Shown in pieces: positions 41,294 to 49,486 of a stretch of 64,000 nucleotides of DNA; positions within the stretch are counted from its first letter, which is position 1, and every line of letters starts with the position of its first letter. Both the position numbers and the translations under genes were made by a program. The notes under the pieces were generated by a model, which was not told where the DNA came from, did not search any database, and saw only the letters and a list, made by a program, of their open reading frames with translations. Origin of the DNA: Desulfocucumis sp964643075 (GTDB taxonomy: Bacteria > Bacillota > Desulfotomaculia > Desulfotomaculales > Desulfocucumaceae). The stretch lies in NCBI GenBank assembly GCA_964643075.1, contig CAZXQO010000004.1:1-64000 (forward strand), in the 5' to 3' direction.

Positions 41294-41416
41294 ATATATA
41301 CTGGGTAAATTTTAAAATCTACATTTCATAAAGTCAAGGTAAAATTGACCGAATTATAAAACTTGTTAGAGGAGAAAGCTATTGAACCAGATATAGTTTT
41401 GGCTTAACCTAATATA

Positions 41417-41484
41417 GGGGACATTCCTTCTCGGATTTTTTCGAAAGAAAGGGATATAGCAACTCAAGAAGGTGTGTCCCCTTT
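41417..41484. repeat. Inverted pair of GGGGACA repeat units
   Basis: GGGGACATTCCTTCT (from 41417) and AGAAGGTGTGTCCCC (to about 41484) form an imperfect palindrome. They belong to the same family as 3345-3446 and 36270. Confidence 0.6.
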
Positions 41485-41550
41485 CCTGAAAAAAAAACTT
41501 TCCTAAACACACGCAATAATATAAAATATTTTTCATGGAGGTGTATTATT

Positions 41551-42258
41551 ATGGATTACCGGGATCCGAGGGATCTTACATACGGGTTGCTGGATCTGTT
41601 TTGTGACCTTTCTATCCAAAGAGACGCAAAGGTGACTGTTGACGGGCTGCTGGAAAGATTTTTGGGCGGATCGGGTGATGTGGATTATAAAGAAGTACTG
41701 ATTAGAATCGCCGATATATTTTGCGATGAGACGTTGCTGAGTGAATCCGAGGATGTTATCGAAGCCTTATGTGATGGCATCCGGAACATAAGTAAGGAGG
41801 ATTTGAATGAAATTATATCCGGGCAATTATCTATACTAAAAGATATTTCCATGTATGAAGGTGCAAGGGATATTGTGTACCACATGCTGGATCTTATTTG
41901 CGATATATCCGTTTATGATGAAGCCAGGGATATGGCTGACGCGCTGTTGGGATTGTTACAGGATTTGCCGGAGTATGAGGTGATACAGGAGAACGTTAAG
42001 ATTTTGATTGAAGTTGCCCAGGACTTAATGAAGGACTTGCCATCGTACGGCGGGGCAGTAGAAATCTTTTATGAACTGGATAAAATGGCACGTAATTTAC
42101 CCATGTTCGATTCGCTTGCCGGGGTTGTCAACCTACTGCTGATGGGCAATTTTAAGCTGTCTGATATTAGCGGAATACTTGAGTCGATGCGCGTGGACGG
42201 TTCGCCCGCCGGTGCAGACGGGTGCGGAACAAATATTAAAATGGTGTCAAGTTTCTGA
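41551..42258 (+). CDS. Unknown acidic helical-repeat protein
   Basis: 235 residues, rich in Asp, Leu and Ile, and predicted all-helical. A unit of about 30-35 residues recurs, each built as L-x-x-L-x-D-[IL]-[SP]-x-Y/F (for example LKDISMYEGARDI, ICDISVYDEARDM, LQDLPEYEVIQE, MKDLPSYGGAVE, ARNLPMFDSLAG). There is no signal peptide or Cys motif. GGAGGTG precedes the ATG, and a strong terminator follows, so it is a single-gene unit. A HEAT/TPR-like scaffold is possible, but no family is recognised. Confidence 0.7.
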   Translation: MDYRDPRDLTYGLLDLFCDLSIQRDAKVTVDGLLERFLGGSGDVDYKEVLIRIADIFCDETLLSESEDVIEALCDGIRNISKEDLNEIISGQLSILKDISMYEGARDIVYHMLDLICDISVYDEARDMADALLGLLQDLPEYEVIQENVKILIEVAQDLMKDLPSYGGAVEIFYELDKMARNLPMFDSLAGVVNLLLMGNFKLSDISGILESMRVDGSPAGADGCGTNIKMVSSF

Positions 42259-42280
42259 GGAAAAAATTTTAGAGACCTAT

Positions 42281-42317
42281 TTTGGCGCTGACCGTTCGGT
42301 TGGCGCCAAATTTTTTT
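42281..42317 (+). terminator. Terminator after the helical-repeat gene
   Basis: TTTGGCGC (42281-42288) pairs with GCGCCAAA (42303-42310), with an inner ACCG/CGGT stem, and is followed by seven T. Confidence 0.9.
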
Positions 42318-42374
42318 CATTTTTCATAACTTTTACTGTTGCATAAATTAAGGCTACGGTGTTCTATTATGTGA

Positions 42375-43046
42375 GTGCGACAAAAGAAGGGGGTGCTGAA
42401 AATCTGGCCAGAAGAGCACTCCGGTCCGGGCACGGAGGCAAATGAACAATTTAAAGATTTGTTTTACAGGCACTATCCGGATTTGGTGCGCCGTCTTACG
42501 GTTATTCTGGGCAACAGGGATGATGCGGAAGATATCGCCCAGGAAACCTTCATTAAATTATGCCGGGCAGACAGCAAAATTAATTACGTTGGTCCCTGGC
42601 TGCGTAAAGTCGGCCAAAGGCTCGCTATTAACCTCATCAGGGGCGAGCAGAGCAGAAAAAAACGGGAGGAAAATTACCCGTCGCCGCAGATTGAAGATTC
42701 CTCTGAATATGTGGTCTTCAGGCAAATGGAGGCCGAAACGGTGAGGCAAGTGCTGCTGGGGATGTCTGCTAAAGACAGACAGTGCCTGGTTTTAAAGATG
42801 TCGGGTTTCAGTTATGCGGAGATAGCCACAATCATGGATGTCCGGGAAAAATCTGTGGGCACTATGGTTTCCAGAGCTCAACAGCGGTTTAAGGATAAAT
42901 ATCAATTTACACAGGGGAGGGGTCTAAACTGCGGAATAAAGAATGGCGATACGCCCAGTCAGGGCAGAAGTGCCCCCGAACTGATGAAGGCCGCCTGCAG
43001 TCATACATTGACGGCCAGTTATCCGCAACTGATGCCGAGGAAATAA
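42375..43046 (+). CDS. ECF-type RNA polymerase sigma factor
   Basis: The reading frame is 223 residues. Region 2 is FKDLFYRHYPDLVRRLTVILGNRDDAEDIAQETFIKL. Region 4 is MSAKDRQCLVLKMSGFSYAEIATIMDVREKSVGTMVSRAQQRF. A normal ECF factor ends soon after that. Here about 45 further codons run out of frame through the anti-sigma gene and look non-native, so a frameshift or lost stop near 42920 is possible. The start is unclear: the GTG at 42375 has no ribosome site, and an AGAAGGGGG run lies just before GTG/CTG codons at 42393-42396. Confidence 0.75.
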   Translation: MRQKKGVLKIWPEEHSGPGTEANEQFKDLFYRHYPDLVRRLTVILGNRDDAEDIAQETFIKLCRADSKINYVGPWLRKVGQRLAINLIRGEQSRKKREENYPSPQIEDSSEYVVFRQMEAETVRQVLLGMSAKDRQCLVLKMSGFSYAEIATIMDVREKSVGTMVSRAQQRFKDKYQFTQGRGLNCGIKNGDTPSQGRSAPELMKAACSHTLTASYPQLMPRK

Positions 43047-44143
43047 AAAATCATCTTATGTATTGCAGCAAATGCGCTTCTAAGTATGATCAACTGCTGG
43101 AGAATGAAGGTTTGATGGGCAGGGCCAAAACTATTGTCGACGCCGCTAAGGGAACTGTCGTAGTTGATGCCCAGGCTGCCTGGCGCCGGTTTTGCCGGGA
43201 AGTGGATATGGGTAAGGTTGAACATAAGGAGGCAGTGTTTATAATGAAAAATAAATATAAAAAGGCAGTGGCGGCACTGGCCACAGGCGCCGCCTTGTTT
43301 ACTCTGTTTAGCTTCGGGCCGGTGCGTGCTACGGCGACCGATTTGTTGAAAATATTTCGGGTGGATAAAATTCAGACCATTGCCATTGATCCTTCCGATA
43401 TGAGTCAGTTGGAAGAAGTTCTTCGCCAGCAGGGTGGCAAGGCGGACATTAGAAACTTTGGCACCGTAGAATCCAGCGGACACATTTCCGCCAGTAAAGT
43501 TAGCCTTGACGAAGCAAAAAGGGCGGTGGACTTCTCCTTAAGCCTGCCTGGCGAAGCACCGGAAGGGTATACGACACCGGTATATACCAGGCTTACCGGG
43601 ACAGAAGTGAGTTTTAACCTCAACGCCGATAATATTAATTCAACCATCAAGGCGCTGGGGGGTGACAAATTCCTGCCGGCTGAATTGAACGGCAAAACAT
43701 TTACCCTGAAGGTGCCCAACGCCGTCACTGCCGAATATAAGAGTGCTGACAGCAGCAAAACTCTAATTTTGGGCGAGTCCAGAAGCCCGGAGATACAGGT
43801 TCCCCCGGGGGTGGATGAAAATGCGGTCAGGGATGCGCTGCTGTCCATACCCGTACTGCCGGAAAACCTGTGCAATCAGCTGGCAGCAATTAATGACTGG
43901 CAGCATACCCTGCTGATACCCAGTATAGACGGTTCTACCACTGAGGTAACGGTAAACGGCAGTCAGGGAGTATTTATGCAAAGCCCGGTACAGAATAGAC
44001 ATCATGCTGGCGAAAATAGTATGGATACTGCAGGCAGGCAAATTAACTCATTAATATGGCAGGATAACGGTGTGATACACATTGTCAGCGGTGAACATCT
44101 CACTCAGGAACAGGCGATGGCCATAGCTTCGGGTATGAAATAA
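42929..44143 (+). CDS. Anti-sigma factor (zinc-finger HC2 N-terminus, membrane-anchored)
   Basis: The ZAS motif H-x3-C-x2-C (HLMYCSKC) is split if translation begins at the ATG at 43058. Upstream in-frame sequence supplies the rest of the domain (LQSYIDGQLSATDAEEIKNHL). The best start is a CTG at 42929, six bases after GGGGAGGGG, giving 404 residues. A transmembrane segment follows (AVAALATGAALFTLFSF), then an extracytoplasmic domain resembling DUF4367. It should hold the preceding sigma factor inactive until an envelope signal. An ATT at 42905 is an alternative start. Confidence 0.7.
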   Translation: MRNKEWRYAQSGQKCPRTDEGRLQSYIDGQLSATDAEEIKNHLMYCSKCASKYDQLLENEGLMGRAKTIVDAAKGTVVVDAQAAWRRFCREVDMGKVEHKEAVFIMKNKYKKAVAALATGAALFTLFSFGPVRATATDLLKIFRVDKIQTIAIDPSDMSQLEEVLRQQGGKADIRNFGTVESSGHISASKVSLDEAKRAVDFSLSLPGEAPEGYTTPVYTRLTGTEVSFNLNADNINSTIKALGGDKFLPAELNGKTFTLKVPNAVTAEYKSADSSKTLILGESRSPEIQVPPGVDENAVRDALLSIPVLPENLCNQLAAINDWQHTLLIPSIDGSTTEVTVNGSQGVFMQSPVQNRHHAGENSMDTAGRQINSLIWQDNGVIHIVSGEHLTQEQAMAIASGMK

Positions 44144-44151
44144 AAGTAGGC

Positions 44152-44200
44152 GTCAGGAGTCAGGAGTCAGAAGTCAGGAGTCAGAAGTCAGGAGTCAGAA
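44152..44200. repeat. Tandem heptamer, seven copies
   Basis: Seven contiguous GTCAGGA or GTCAGAA units lie in the gap between the anti-sigma and ABC genes. This is a likely slippage-prone microsatellite. Confidence 0.9.
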
Positions 44201-44223
44201 TGAGAACGGTTTATGATTTGAAA

Positions 44224-44243
44224 GTAGTCAGAATTCTGACTAC
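44224..44243. repeat. 20-bp perfect palindrome
   Basis: It is centred on GAATTC (GTAGTCA-GAATTC-TGACTAC), with a further half copy to 44256, 40 bases before the ABC ATPase start. It shares GTCAGAA with the heptamer array. It could be an operator or a by-product of repeat expansion. Confidence 0.7.
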
Positions 44244-44282
44244 TGAATTCTGACTACCTGAATATTAACTAAGGGGTCTGTA

Positions 44283-45224
44283 ATGAGCAACAGTGTTATT
44301 GAAACAGTGAATTTAACTAAACTATATGACGGGAAAGCCGGCTGCCAGGAGATTTGCCTAGCCATATCCAGAGGGCAAATCTTCGGTTTTCTTGGCCCCA
44401 ACGGTGCGGGTAAAAGCACTCTGGTCAAAATGCTGGTAGGACTCCTTTTCCCCACTTCAGGCAGGGCCGCCTTGCTGGGGAGGCCGCTGGGCGACCTGGA
44501 GGCCAGGAAAAAGATAGGCTTTCTTCCGGAAAATTTTAGTTACCAGCGCTGGCTTACGGGATATGAATTATTAAAATTACACGGATCGCTTAGCGGTATG
44601 GACAAAAAACAACAGCGCAGGCGCATACCGGAAGTGCTGGAACTGGTTGGCATGGCGGAAAAAGGCGGCCAGAAAGTGGGCAATTACAGCAAGGGTATGC
44701 AACAGCGCATCGGGTTGGCCTGCGCACTGCTTCCCGACCCGGAACTGGTATTTCTGGACGAACCCACTTCGGCTCTTGATCCCATCGGCCGCAGGGAAGT
44801 CAGGGAAATAGTTAGATTGTTAAAGCGACAGGGCAAGACAGTTTTTTTAAACAGCCATCTGCTCAGCGAGGTGGAAATGGTCTGCGACCAGGTTGCGATA
44901 ATTAATAAAGGAAGAATTATTACCAGCGGAGCTATGCAAGAGCTTCTATCCGGAAGGACGGAGGTTGAGGTTGCGTTAAACGGCTTGAACAGGGAAATGG
45001 AGCAAAAGCTTGCTGCCTTCGGTAAAGTAACCATTGTCAACGAAGGCAAATTTGTAATCCGCCTGTCCCGTAAGGAGGACATCCCGCTGGTAGCCAGGAC
45101 GGTGGTGGAAAGCGGCGGGGAACTGTATCGCCTGCTGCCGGGGAGCGATTCTCTGGAGGATTTGTTTGTTAATCTGGTGGAGGGGGTGGCGCCGGATGTG
45201 GACTATAGCCGGGCTGACATTTAA
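44283..45224 (+). CDS. ABC transporter ATP-binding protein
   Basis: 313 residues. Walker A is GPNGAGKST, the signature is NYSKGMQQR, and Walker B is LVFLDEPTSALDP. The C-terminal extension of about 85 residues (after ITSGAMQELL) is typical of export or resistance-type ATPases (CcmA/NatA). AAGGGG precedes the ATG. It overlaps the permease gene. The substrate is unknown. Its place behind an anti-sigma gene hints at envelope-stress control, which is inference. Confidence 0.85.
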   Translation: MSNSVIETVNLTKLYDGKAGCQEICLAISRGQIFGFLGPNGAGKSTLVKMLVGLLFPTSGRAALLGRPLGDLEARKKIGFLPENFSYQRWLTGYELLKLHGSLSGMDKKQQRRRIPEVLELVGMAEKGGQKVGNYSKGMQQRIGLACALLPDPELVFLDEPTSALDPIGRREVREIVRLLKRQGKTVFLNSHLLSEVEMVCDQVAIINKGRIITSGAMQELLSGRTEVEVALNGLNREMEQKLAAFGKVTIVNEGKFVIRLSRKEDIPLVARTVVESGGELYRLLPGSDSLEDLFVNLVEGVAPDVDYSRADI

Positions 45225-46029
45225 AGAGATTGCCAGGAAAAAGATATTGCTGATTACCTTAGTTTTATCCCTGGCCTATCTTTCTCTGTACGGCACTGCT
45301 CTACATTATGCCTATAAACAAATTGACAAAATGTCCCCCGGTGTATTCGAGTCCATGGTGCTTCCGCAATTGCTTACCGCCGGACTGTTTTTTGCCAGTA
45401 TGATCATTTCCATGCTGGCCATATTCTCAGGGGCCGGGGCCATATCCGGGGAGATTGAGAGCGGCGTGGCGCATGCCATAATTCCGAGACCGGTTCGGCG
45501 CAGCCGGATTGTGCTGGGCAAATTTGCCGGCACCGGCGGCATGCTGCTAATGTACGGGCTTGTGCTATACAGTGCCCTGATCGCACTGGTCTATGTGCAA
45601 ACAGGCTACAAGGCCGTTAACGTTGTTCAGGCAGGGGTATATTTCCTTTTGCAGCCCTTGGTTATATTATCCCTGTCGATGTTGGGAACAACGCTCTTTT
45701 CCTCTCTGGCCAATGGTATAGCAGTATTTATTCTGTACGGGATGAGTATATTGGGGGGGATTGTGGAGCAGGTGGGGGGAATCATAAAAAGCGATACACT
45801 GCTGAATATAGGCATCATATCCGGTCTACTGGTGCCGGTGGATGTGCTGTACAGAAAAATGGTGGCGATATTATTTTCAGCTTCTTCCAACCTTTTGGCA
45901 GGATTCCAGACCCTGGGGCCATTTGGTGTCCAGTCCGAGCCCAGCTTTTGGATGACAGTCTACGCGATTCTTTACTGTCTGGCCATGCTGACTCTGGCGC
46001 TGAGAATTTTTCGCCGAAAAGATATATAG
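45196..46029 (+). CDS. ABC transporter permease (ABC-2 type)
   Basis: 277 residues with about six transmembrane helices and the ABC-2 hallmark (FSGAGAISGEIESGVAHAIIPRPVRRSRIVLGKF). The ATG at 45196 has GGAGGGGG upstream and lies inside the ATPase gene, indicating coupled translation. It pairs with the ATPase at 44283. Confidence 0.85.
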   Translation: MWTIAGLTFKEIARKKILLITLVLSLAYLSLYGTALHYAYKQIDKMSPGVFESMVLPQLLTAGLFFASMIISMLAIFSGAGAISGEIESGVAHAIIPRPVRRSRIVLGKFAGTGGMLLMYGLVLYSALIALVYVQTGYKAVNVVQAGVYFLLQPLVILSLSMLGTTLFSSLANGIAVFILYGMSILGGIVEQVGGIIKSDTLLNIGIISGLLVPVDVLYRKMVAILFSASSNLLAGFQTLGPFGVQSEPSFWMTVYAILYCLAMLTLALRIFRRKDI

Positions 46030-46129
46030 GGGTCAGGCCCTTAACATATTAACTTATTCACCCACCGCTGTTGCTGCTTTAGCGGCATGGATGTCAAAGT
46101 GGTTAATATTTGGGGATAACGCTGTAATG

Positions 46130-46927
46130 TCAGGCTAGAACTTTTTCAATATGAATTTCTTCTCTGCCCATAAGCCGTGCCATCACCTTGCCTACCATTT
46201 CCGGCTCACCGCTGGTGAAGAAAGTTTCGCTGCCCGGGCTGCGGTTGACGTTTAGTACGTTATTGTCTCTTAATACGCGGTGCACCTGTCTGGCCACGGC
46301 TTCACCGGTATCTATTATATTTATTCCGGGTCCGGCCTTCTCCAATATAGCCTGGCGTAGAAAAGGATAATGTGTGCAACCCAGTACAATGGTATCAACA
46401 TCCCGGTTCAGCAAGGGCAGGAGATATCTGTTCAGCATTTTCTCCGCTTCAAACCCGTTCATTTTTCCCGCCTCTACGAGTTCAACCAATCCCGGGCAAG
46501 GCTGGGTATATACATCAATACAACTGGCAAATTTACTTAGCAGTATGCCGAATCTATTCCCATTAAGGGTAACACCGGTGGCCAGTACTCCAATCCTGCC
46601 GTTACGGGTAGCTGACGCTGCGGGCTTTACCGCCGGTTCCATACCCACTATGGGGATTTCAAAAAAGTCTCTCAGTTTATCCAGGCCAGCCACGGAAGCA
46701 GTGTTGCAAGCAACTACCAGTATTTTAGCACCCTTTCCCAGGAGAAAGCGGCTAATTGTTGCCGATCTGGCCAGAATCTCTTCCGGTGGTCTGGTACCGT
46801 AGGGGCAGTAAGCAGAGTCGGCAAAATACAGAATATCCTCAGATGGCAGGATATTGCGTATTTCCCGGACGACGGAGAGCCCCCCCACACCTGAGTCGAA
46901 AATACCTATTGGACTGTTAGCTGACAA
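46130..46927 (-). CDS. murI: Glutamate racemase
   Basis: 265 residues. The two catalytic cysteines are in VACNTASVAG and LGCTHYPFL; the N-terminus has IGIFDSGVGGLSVVREI. It makes D-glutamate for peptidoglycan. The TTG start follows GAGGTG by 7 bases. Confidence 0.95.
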   Translation of the reverse strand: MSANSPIGIFDSGVGGLSVVREIRNILPSEDILYFADSAYCPYGTRPPEEILARSATISRFLLGKGAKILVVACNTASVAGLDKLRDFFEIPIVGMEPAVKPAASATRNGRIGVLATGVTLNGNRFGILLSKFASCIDVYTQPCPGLVELVEAGKMNGFEAEKMLNRYLLPLLNRDVDTIVLGCTHYPFLRQAILEKAGPGINIIDTGEAVARQVHRVLRDNNVLNVNRSPGSETFFTSGEPEMVGKVMARLMGREEIHIEKVLA

Positions 46928-46975
46928 GTATTACACCTCGTTTGGAAAGATATAGATTGTTTGTTTAAAGGTATG

Positions 46976-47146
46976 TCATTTTCTTTTTTTCTTTAATCTC
47001 ACAAATAGCGCCGAAATAATTACGGCGCTCAGCACCCCCAAAACCATGCCGGCCGTGTCGTTTAATTTCAGCACCATGGACCAGTAGTAATAAATACCCA
47101 CTGCCCCCAGGGTAGTTATCATCATGGGAATAAAGCCCTTACTCAT
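46976..47146 (-). CDS. Small membrane protein, 56 aa
   Basis: Two predicted transmembrane segments (MMITTLGAVGIYYYW and AGMVLGVLSAVIISALFV) and a Lys/Arg-rich C-terminus (LKKKRK). AAAGGAG lies 6 bases before the ATG at 47146. It lies upstream of murI on the same strand. Function is unknown. Confidence 0.65.
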   Translation of the reverse strand: MSKGFIPMMITTLGAVGIYYYWSMVLKLNDTAGMVLGVLSAVIISALFVRLKKKRK

Positions 47147-47323
47147 ATTTTTCTCCTTTATTAGGTAGATCTACCGTGATTAGGTTCAGACTTCCGGCAA
47201 ATTGTCTGCTCTTGGAAAAAGGATTTGGCCTTTGCTTGAACTTTGATATAAAATTATCAGAAAAAGACCATAAATATCAACAGCAAACAAAAATTTTATA
47301 TTTTACGAAGAAGGCTGGAGAAA

Positions 47324-47485
47324 ATGAAGGCAAGGATAACTGATCTGGAAGCAAGAATTAGGGATGTCAGGAATAGAATGCCGGCCCATTCCGTAAAGCC
47401 CGAGATGGTGCTAATGCTTGAAGAGTTGGAGGAAGAACTGGAGAGACTAAAAGCTAGGGATGCTGAAAAAGCTTACGACAAATAA
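47324..47485 (+). CDS. Short coiled-coil protein, 53 aa
   Basis: A single amphipathic helix interrupted by one Pro-containing turn (ARIRDVRNRMPAHSVKPEM, then LEELEEELERLKAR). GGCTGGAG precedes the ATG at 47324. Small proteins of this type are common in this lineage and have no known role. It ends 45 bases before the DUF2007 gene and may be co-transcribed with it. Confidence 0.6.
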   Translation: MKARITDLEARIRDVRNRMPAHSVKPEMVLMLEELEEELERLKARDAEKAYDK

Positions 47486-47529
47486 TGTAGGGGTTCATAA
47501 TAAATAATACAGGAAAGGAATTTATAAAA

Positions 47530-47739
47530 ATGCAGGATGAAAATCTGGTTACGGTGGCCACCTTCGCCAATCCAAACGAGGCCTATTTATTCAGGGGCCT
47601 GTTAGAGCAGCAGGGAATCACCTCCTTTGTTTTTGACGAGCATTCAGCCATGATGACTCCGGTGTTCATGGTCAGGGTGGTGGTAAGGGCATCGGATGTT
47701 GAAAAAGCGCTGGAAATTTTGCACCATCCGGTCGAGTAA
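47530..47739 (+). CDS. DUF2007-type putative signal-transducing protein
   Basis: 69 residues: VTVATFANPNEAYLFRGLLEQQGI, then MVRVVVRASDVEKALEIL, matching the DUF2007 fold that resembles PII/ferredoxin-like domains. AGGAAAGGA precedes the ATG. The ligand is unknown. Confidence 0.8.
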   Translation: MQDENLVTVATFANPNEAYLFRGLLEQQGITSFVFDEHSAMMTPVFMVRVVVRASDVEKALEILHHPVE

Positions 47740-47741
47740 AA

Positions 47742-49295
47742 CTATTCTTTGGTAATTTTTTCAATTATGTCTTTTTGCTGCCGTGCAGCAGTTTTCCCGC
47801 CTATCACCCTTGCCGTGTGCAGTATTTCTACCGCGGCATATTCGGCATAGAGTGTTTTCTTTAAGGCATCTTTATACTGTTTTTCCTCTAGTTCAGGATG
47901 TGCCTGGTAAAGGCTATGCAATGTCAGCCTTGCTTTTTTACTTTCATTTTTTAGTTCACGGCTCAGCCGGTTGTATATATCCGGGGAGACCATGCCGTCA
48001 GTTTTTAGCCTGTTTAGTTCTGTTATTCCTGCTTCAGCACGGAGTATGGCACTGATGGCGTTTTCGTACTCCTCAAGCTCTTCTTCAACCCTGCTCAATC
48101 CCAGCGCTTTTACAAACGGACCAATGGATATACCCTGTACCGCCAGTGAAAACATCACGACTCCAAAGGTTAGCAGAATAACAGTTTCCCGTTGGGGAAA
48201 GTCAAAGGGTAAACTAAGCGCCAGCGCAATAGACAGGGATCCTCTTAAGCCCCCCCAGTTAAAGGCGTGCTTCCATCTGGAGGGTATTTCGGGAGCGAAT
48301 ATCAGACTTAAATAAACAGCCGCGCCTCTGCCCAGCAGGACGATAAGTATTGAAGGCAATACCAGATATAGTTTGCCTGCCAGGTCTATTCTGGCTATTT
48401 CCAGGCCCACCATTAAGAATACCAGTGAATTGGCAAAAAAAGCAACCACATCCCAGAAAGTGTTAATGTTGAGGGCAGTGGTGGGTGTCATACCAATTCT
48501 TTTACCGTAATTGCCCAGAATGATACCGGAAGTAACCACGGCTATAACTCCGGACAAGTGCAGTTGTTCCGACACAATAAATGACCCGTAAAACAATATG
48601 GCTGAGAACATAATTTCCAGTGGATAATTGTCATACAGCCGGGTCAGCCTGGAAAAAGCTATTCCCAATACTGATCCCACAGCGGCTCCACCGGCGGTAA
48701 CCTTGATAAATTGATATATTCCCAGTCCTATACCGGAAAACCCGCCGCTTAAAAGTATGGGGAAAAGCGCAGAGGAGGTAATTGAAAAAAGGACCACAGC
48801 AACGCCGTCATTGGCCAGGCTTTCCCCTTCCATGATCAATTCAAGCCTTCTGTCTACACCCAGTGATTTAAATATGGAGAGCACGCTTACCGGATCGGTG
48901 GCAGACATCAGTGCTGCAAACACAAAAGCCACAACCGGTACCAGACCCATAATTTTTGATTCCAGCAATCCTACTACTGCAAATGATATTAATGTTCCAG
49001 CCACCGCCAGAAGTAAAATGGGACGCCGGTTTTCCCTGATGTTATTTACGGGCAGTTTAAAGGATGCCTCCCCAAGCAGTGCCGGAAGAAATATCATTAT
49101 TACGGCTGTGCGGAAAAATTTGTCGTTTACCACAAAGTGTTTTAATTCTGAAAGGGCCGGTATATTATAAAAACCAATAGCAGCCCCTACCAGCACCAGG
49201 GCTATGGGATAAGGCCGGTTATATTTTATTGCCAGCGCTGTAACCGCTGTAGCGATGGCCAGGAGGAGAAAAATAATACTTACCTGTTCAGCCAT
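47742..49295 (-). CDS. CPA1-type Na+/H+ antiporter
   Basis: 517 residues, about 12-13 transmembrane helices. The CPA1 signature is visible in FVFAALMSATDPVSVLSIFK, GESLANDGVAVVLF and WGGLRGSLSIALALSLP. The C-terminal cytoplasmic tail of about 120 residues is helical and charged. It exchanges Na+ or K+ for H+. It is convergent with the DUF2007 gene (2-base gap). Confidence 0.9.
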   Translation of the reverse strand: MAEQVSIIFLLLAIATAVTALAIKYNRPYPIALVLVGAAIGFYNIPALSELKHFVVNDKFFRTAVIMIFLPALLGEASFKLPVNNIRENRRPILLLAVAGTLISFAVVGLLESKIMGLVPVVAFVFAALMSATDPVSVLSIFKSLGVDRRLELIMEGESLANDGVAVVLFSITSSALFPILLSGGFSGIGLGIYQFIKVTAGGAAVGSVLGIAFSRLTRLYDNYPLEIMFSAILFYGSFIVSEQLHLSGVIAVVTSGIILGNYGKRIGMTPTTALNINTFWDVVAFFANSLVFLMVGLEIARIDLAGKLYLVLPSILIVLLGRGAAVYLSLIFAPEIPSRWKHAFNWGGLRGSLSIALALSLPFDFPQRETVILLTFGVVMFSLAVQGISIGPFVKALGLSRVEEELEEYENAISAILRAEAGITELNRLKTDGMVSPDIYNRLSRELKNESKKARLTLHSLYQAHPELEEKQYKDALKKTLYAEYAAVEILHTARVIGGKTAARQQKDIIEKITKE

Positions 49296-49426
49296 GGGTC
49301 ACCTCAATAACCATTTTATTAAGGTTCTACCTCTTAAAAATCTACCTTCACAATTTTCATTTTATACTAAAATTTAACCCTGGTCTAACTTTTGTAACAT
49401 TTACCATAGTATTTACCTTTAATTAA

Positions 49427-49455
49427 TTGTATTTGCATATAAAAACTGCTATACT
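49427..49455 (+). promoter_or_regulatory. typA promoter
   Basis: TTGTAT (49427-49432), 17 bases and TATACT (49450-49455) lie 31 bases before the ATG. GAGGGGG is the ribosome site. Confidence 0.7.
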
Positions 49456-49486
49456 TTTATGGTGTTTTTAGAGGGGGTTTATTTAT

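Larger units (their letters stand above)
40829..41550. other. AT-rich gene-free region between hdrC and the helical-repeat gene
   Basis: About 720 bases without a credible gene. It contains the hdrC upstream region (no clear -35/-10 could be fixed), a long 18-bp hairpin (41239-41293) and a GGGGACA repeat pair (41417-41484). Confidence 0.5.

Noticed and set aside
44152..44200. Short tandem repeats considered as a CRISPR array
   Set aside because: The units are 7 bp and contiguous without spacers, so this is a microsatellite. No CRISPR array or cas gene was seen in the window.
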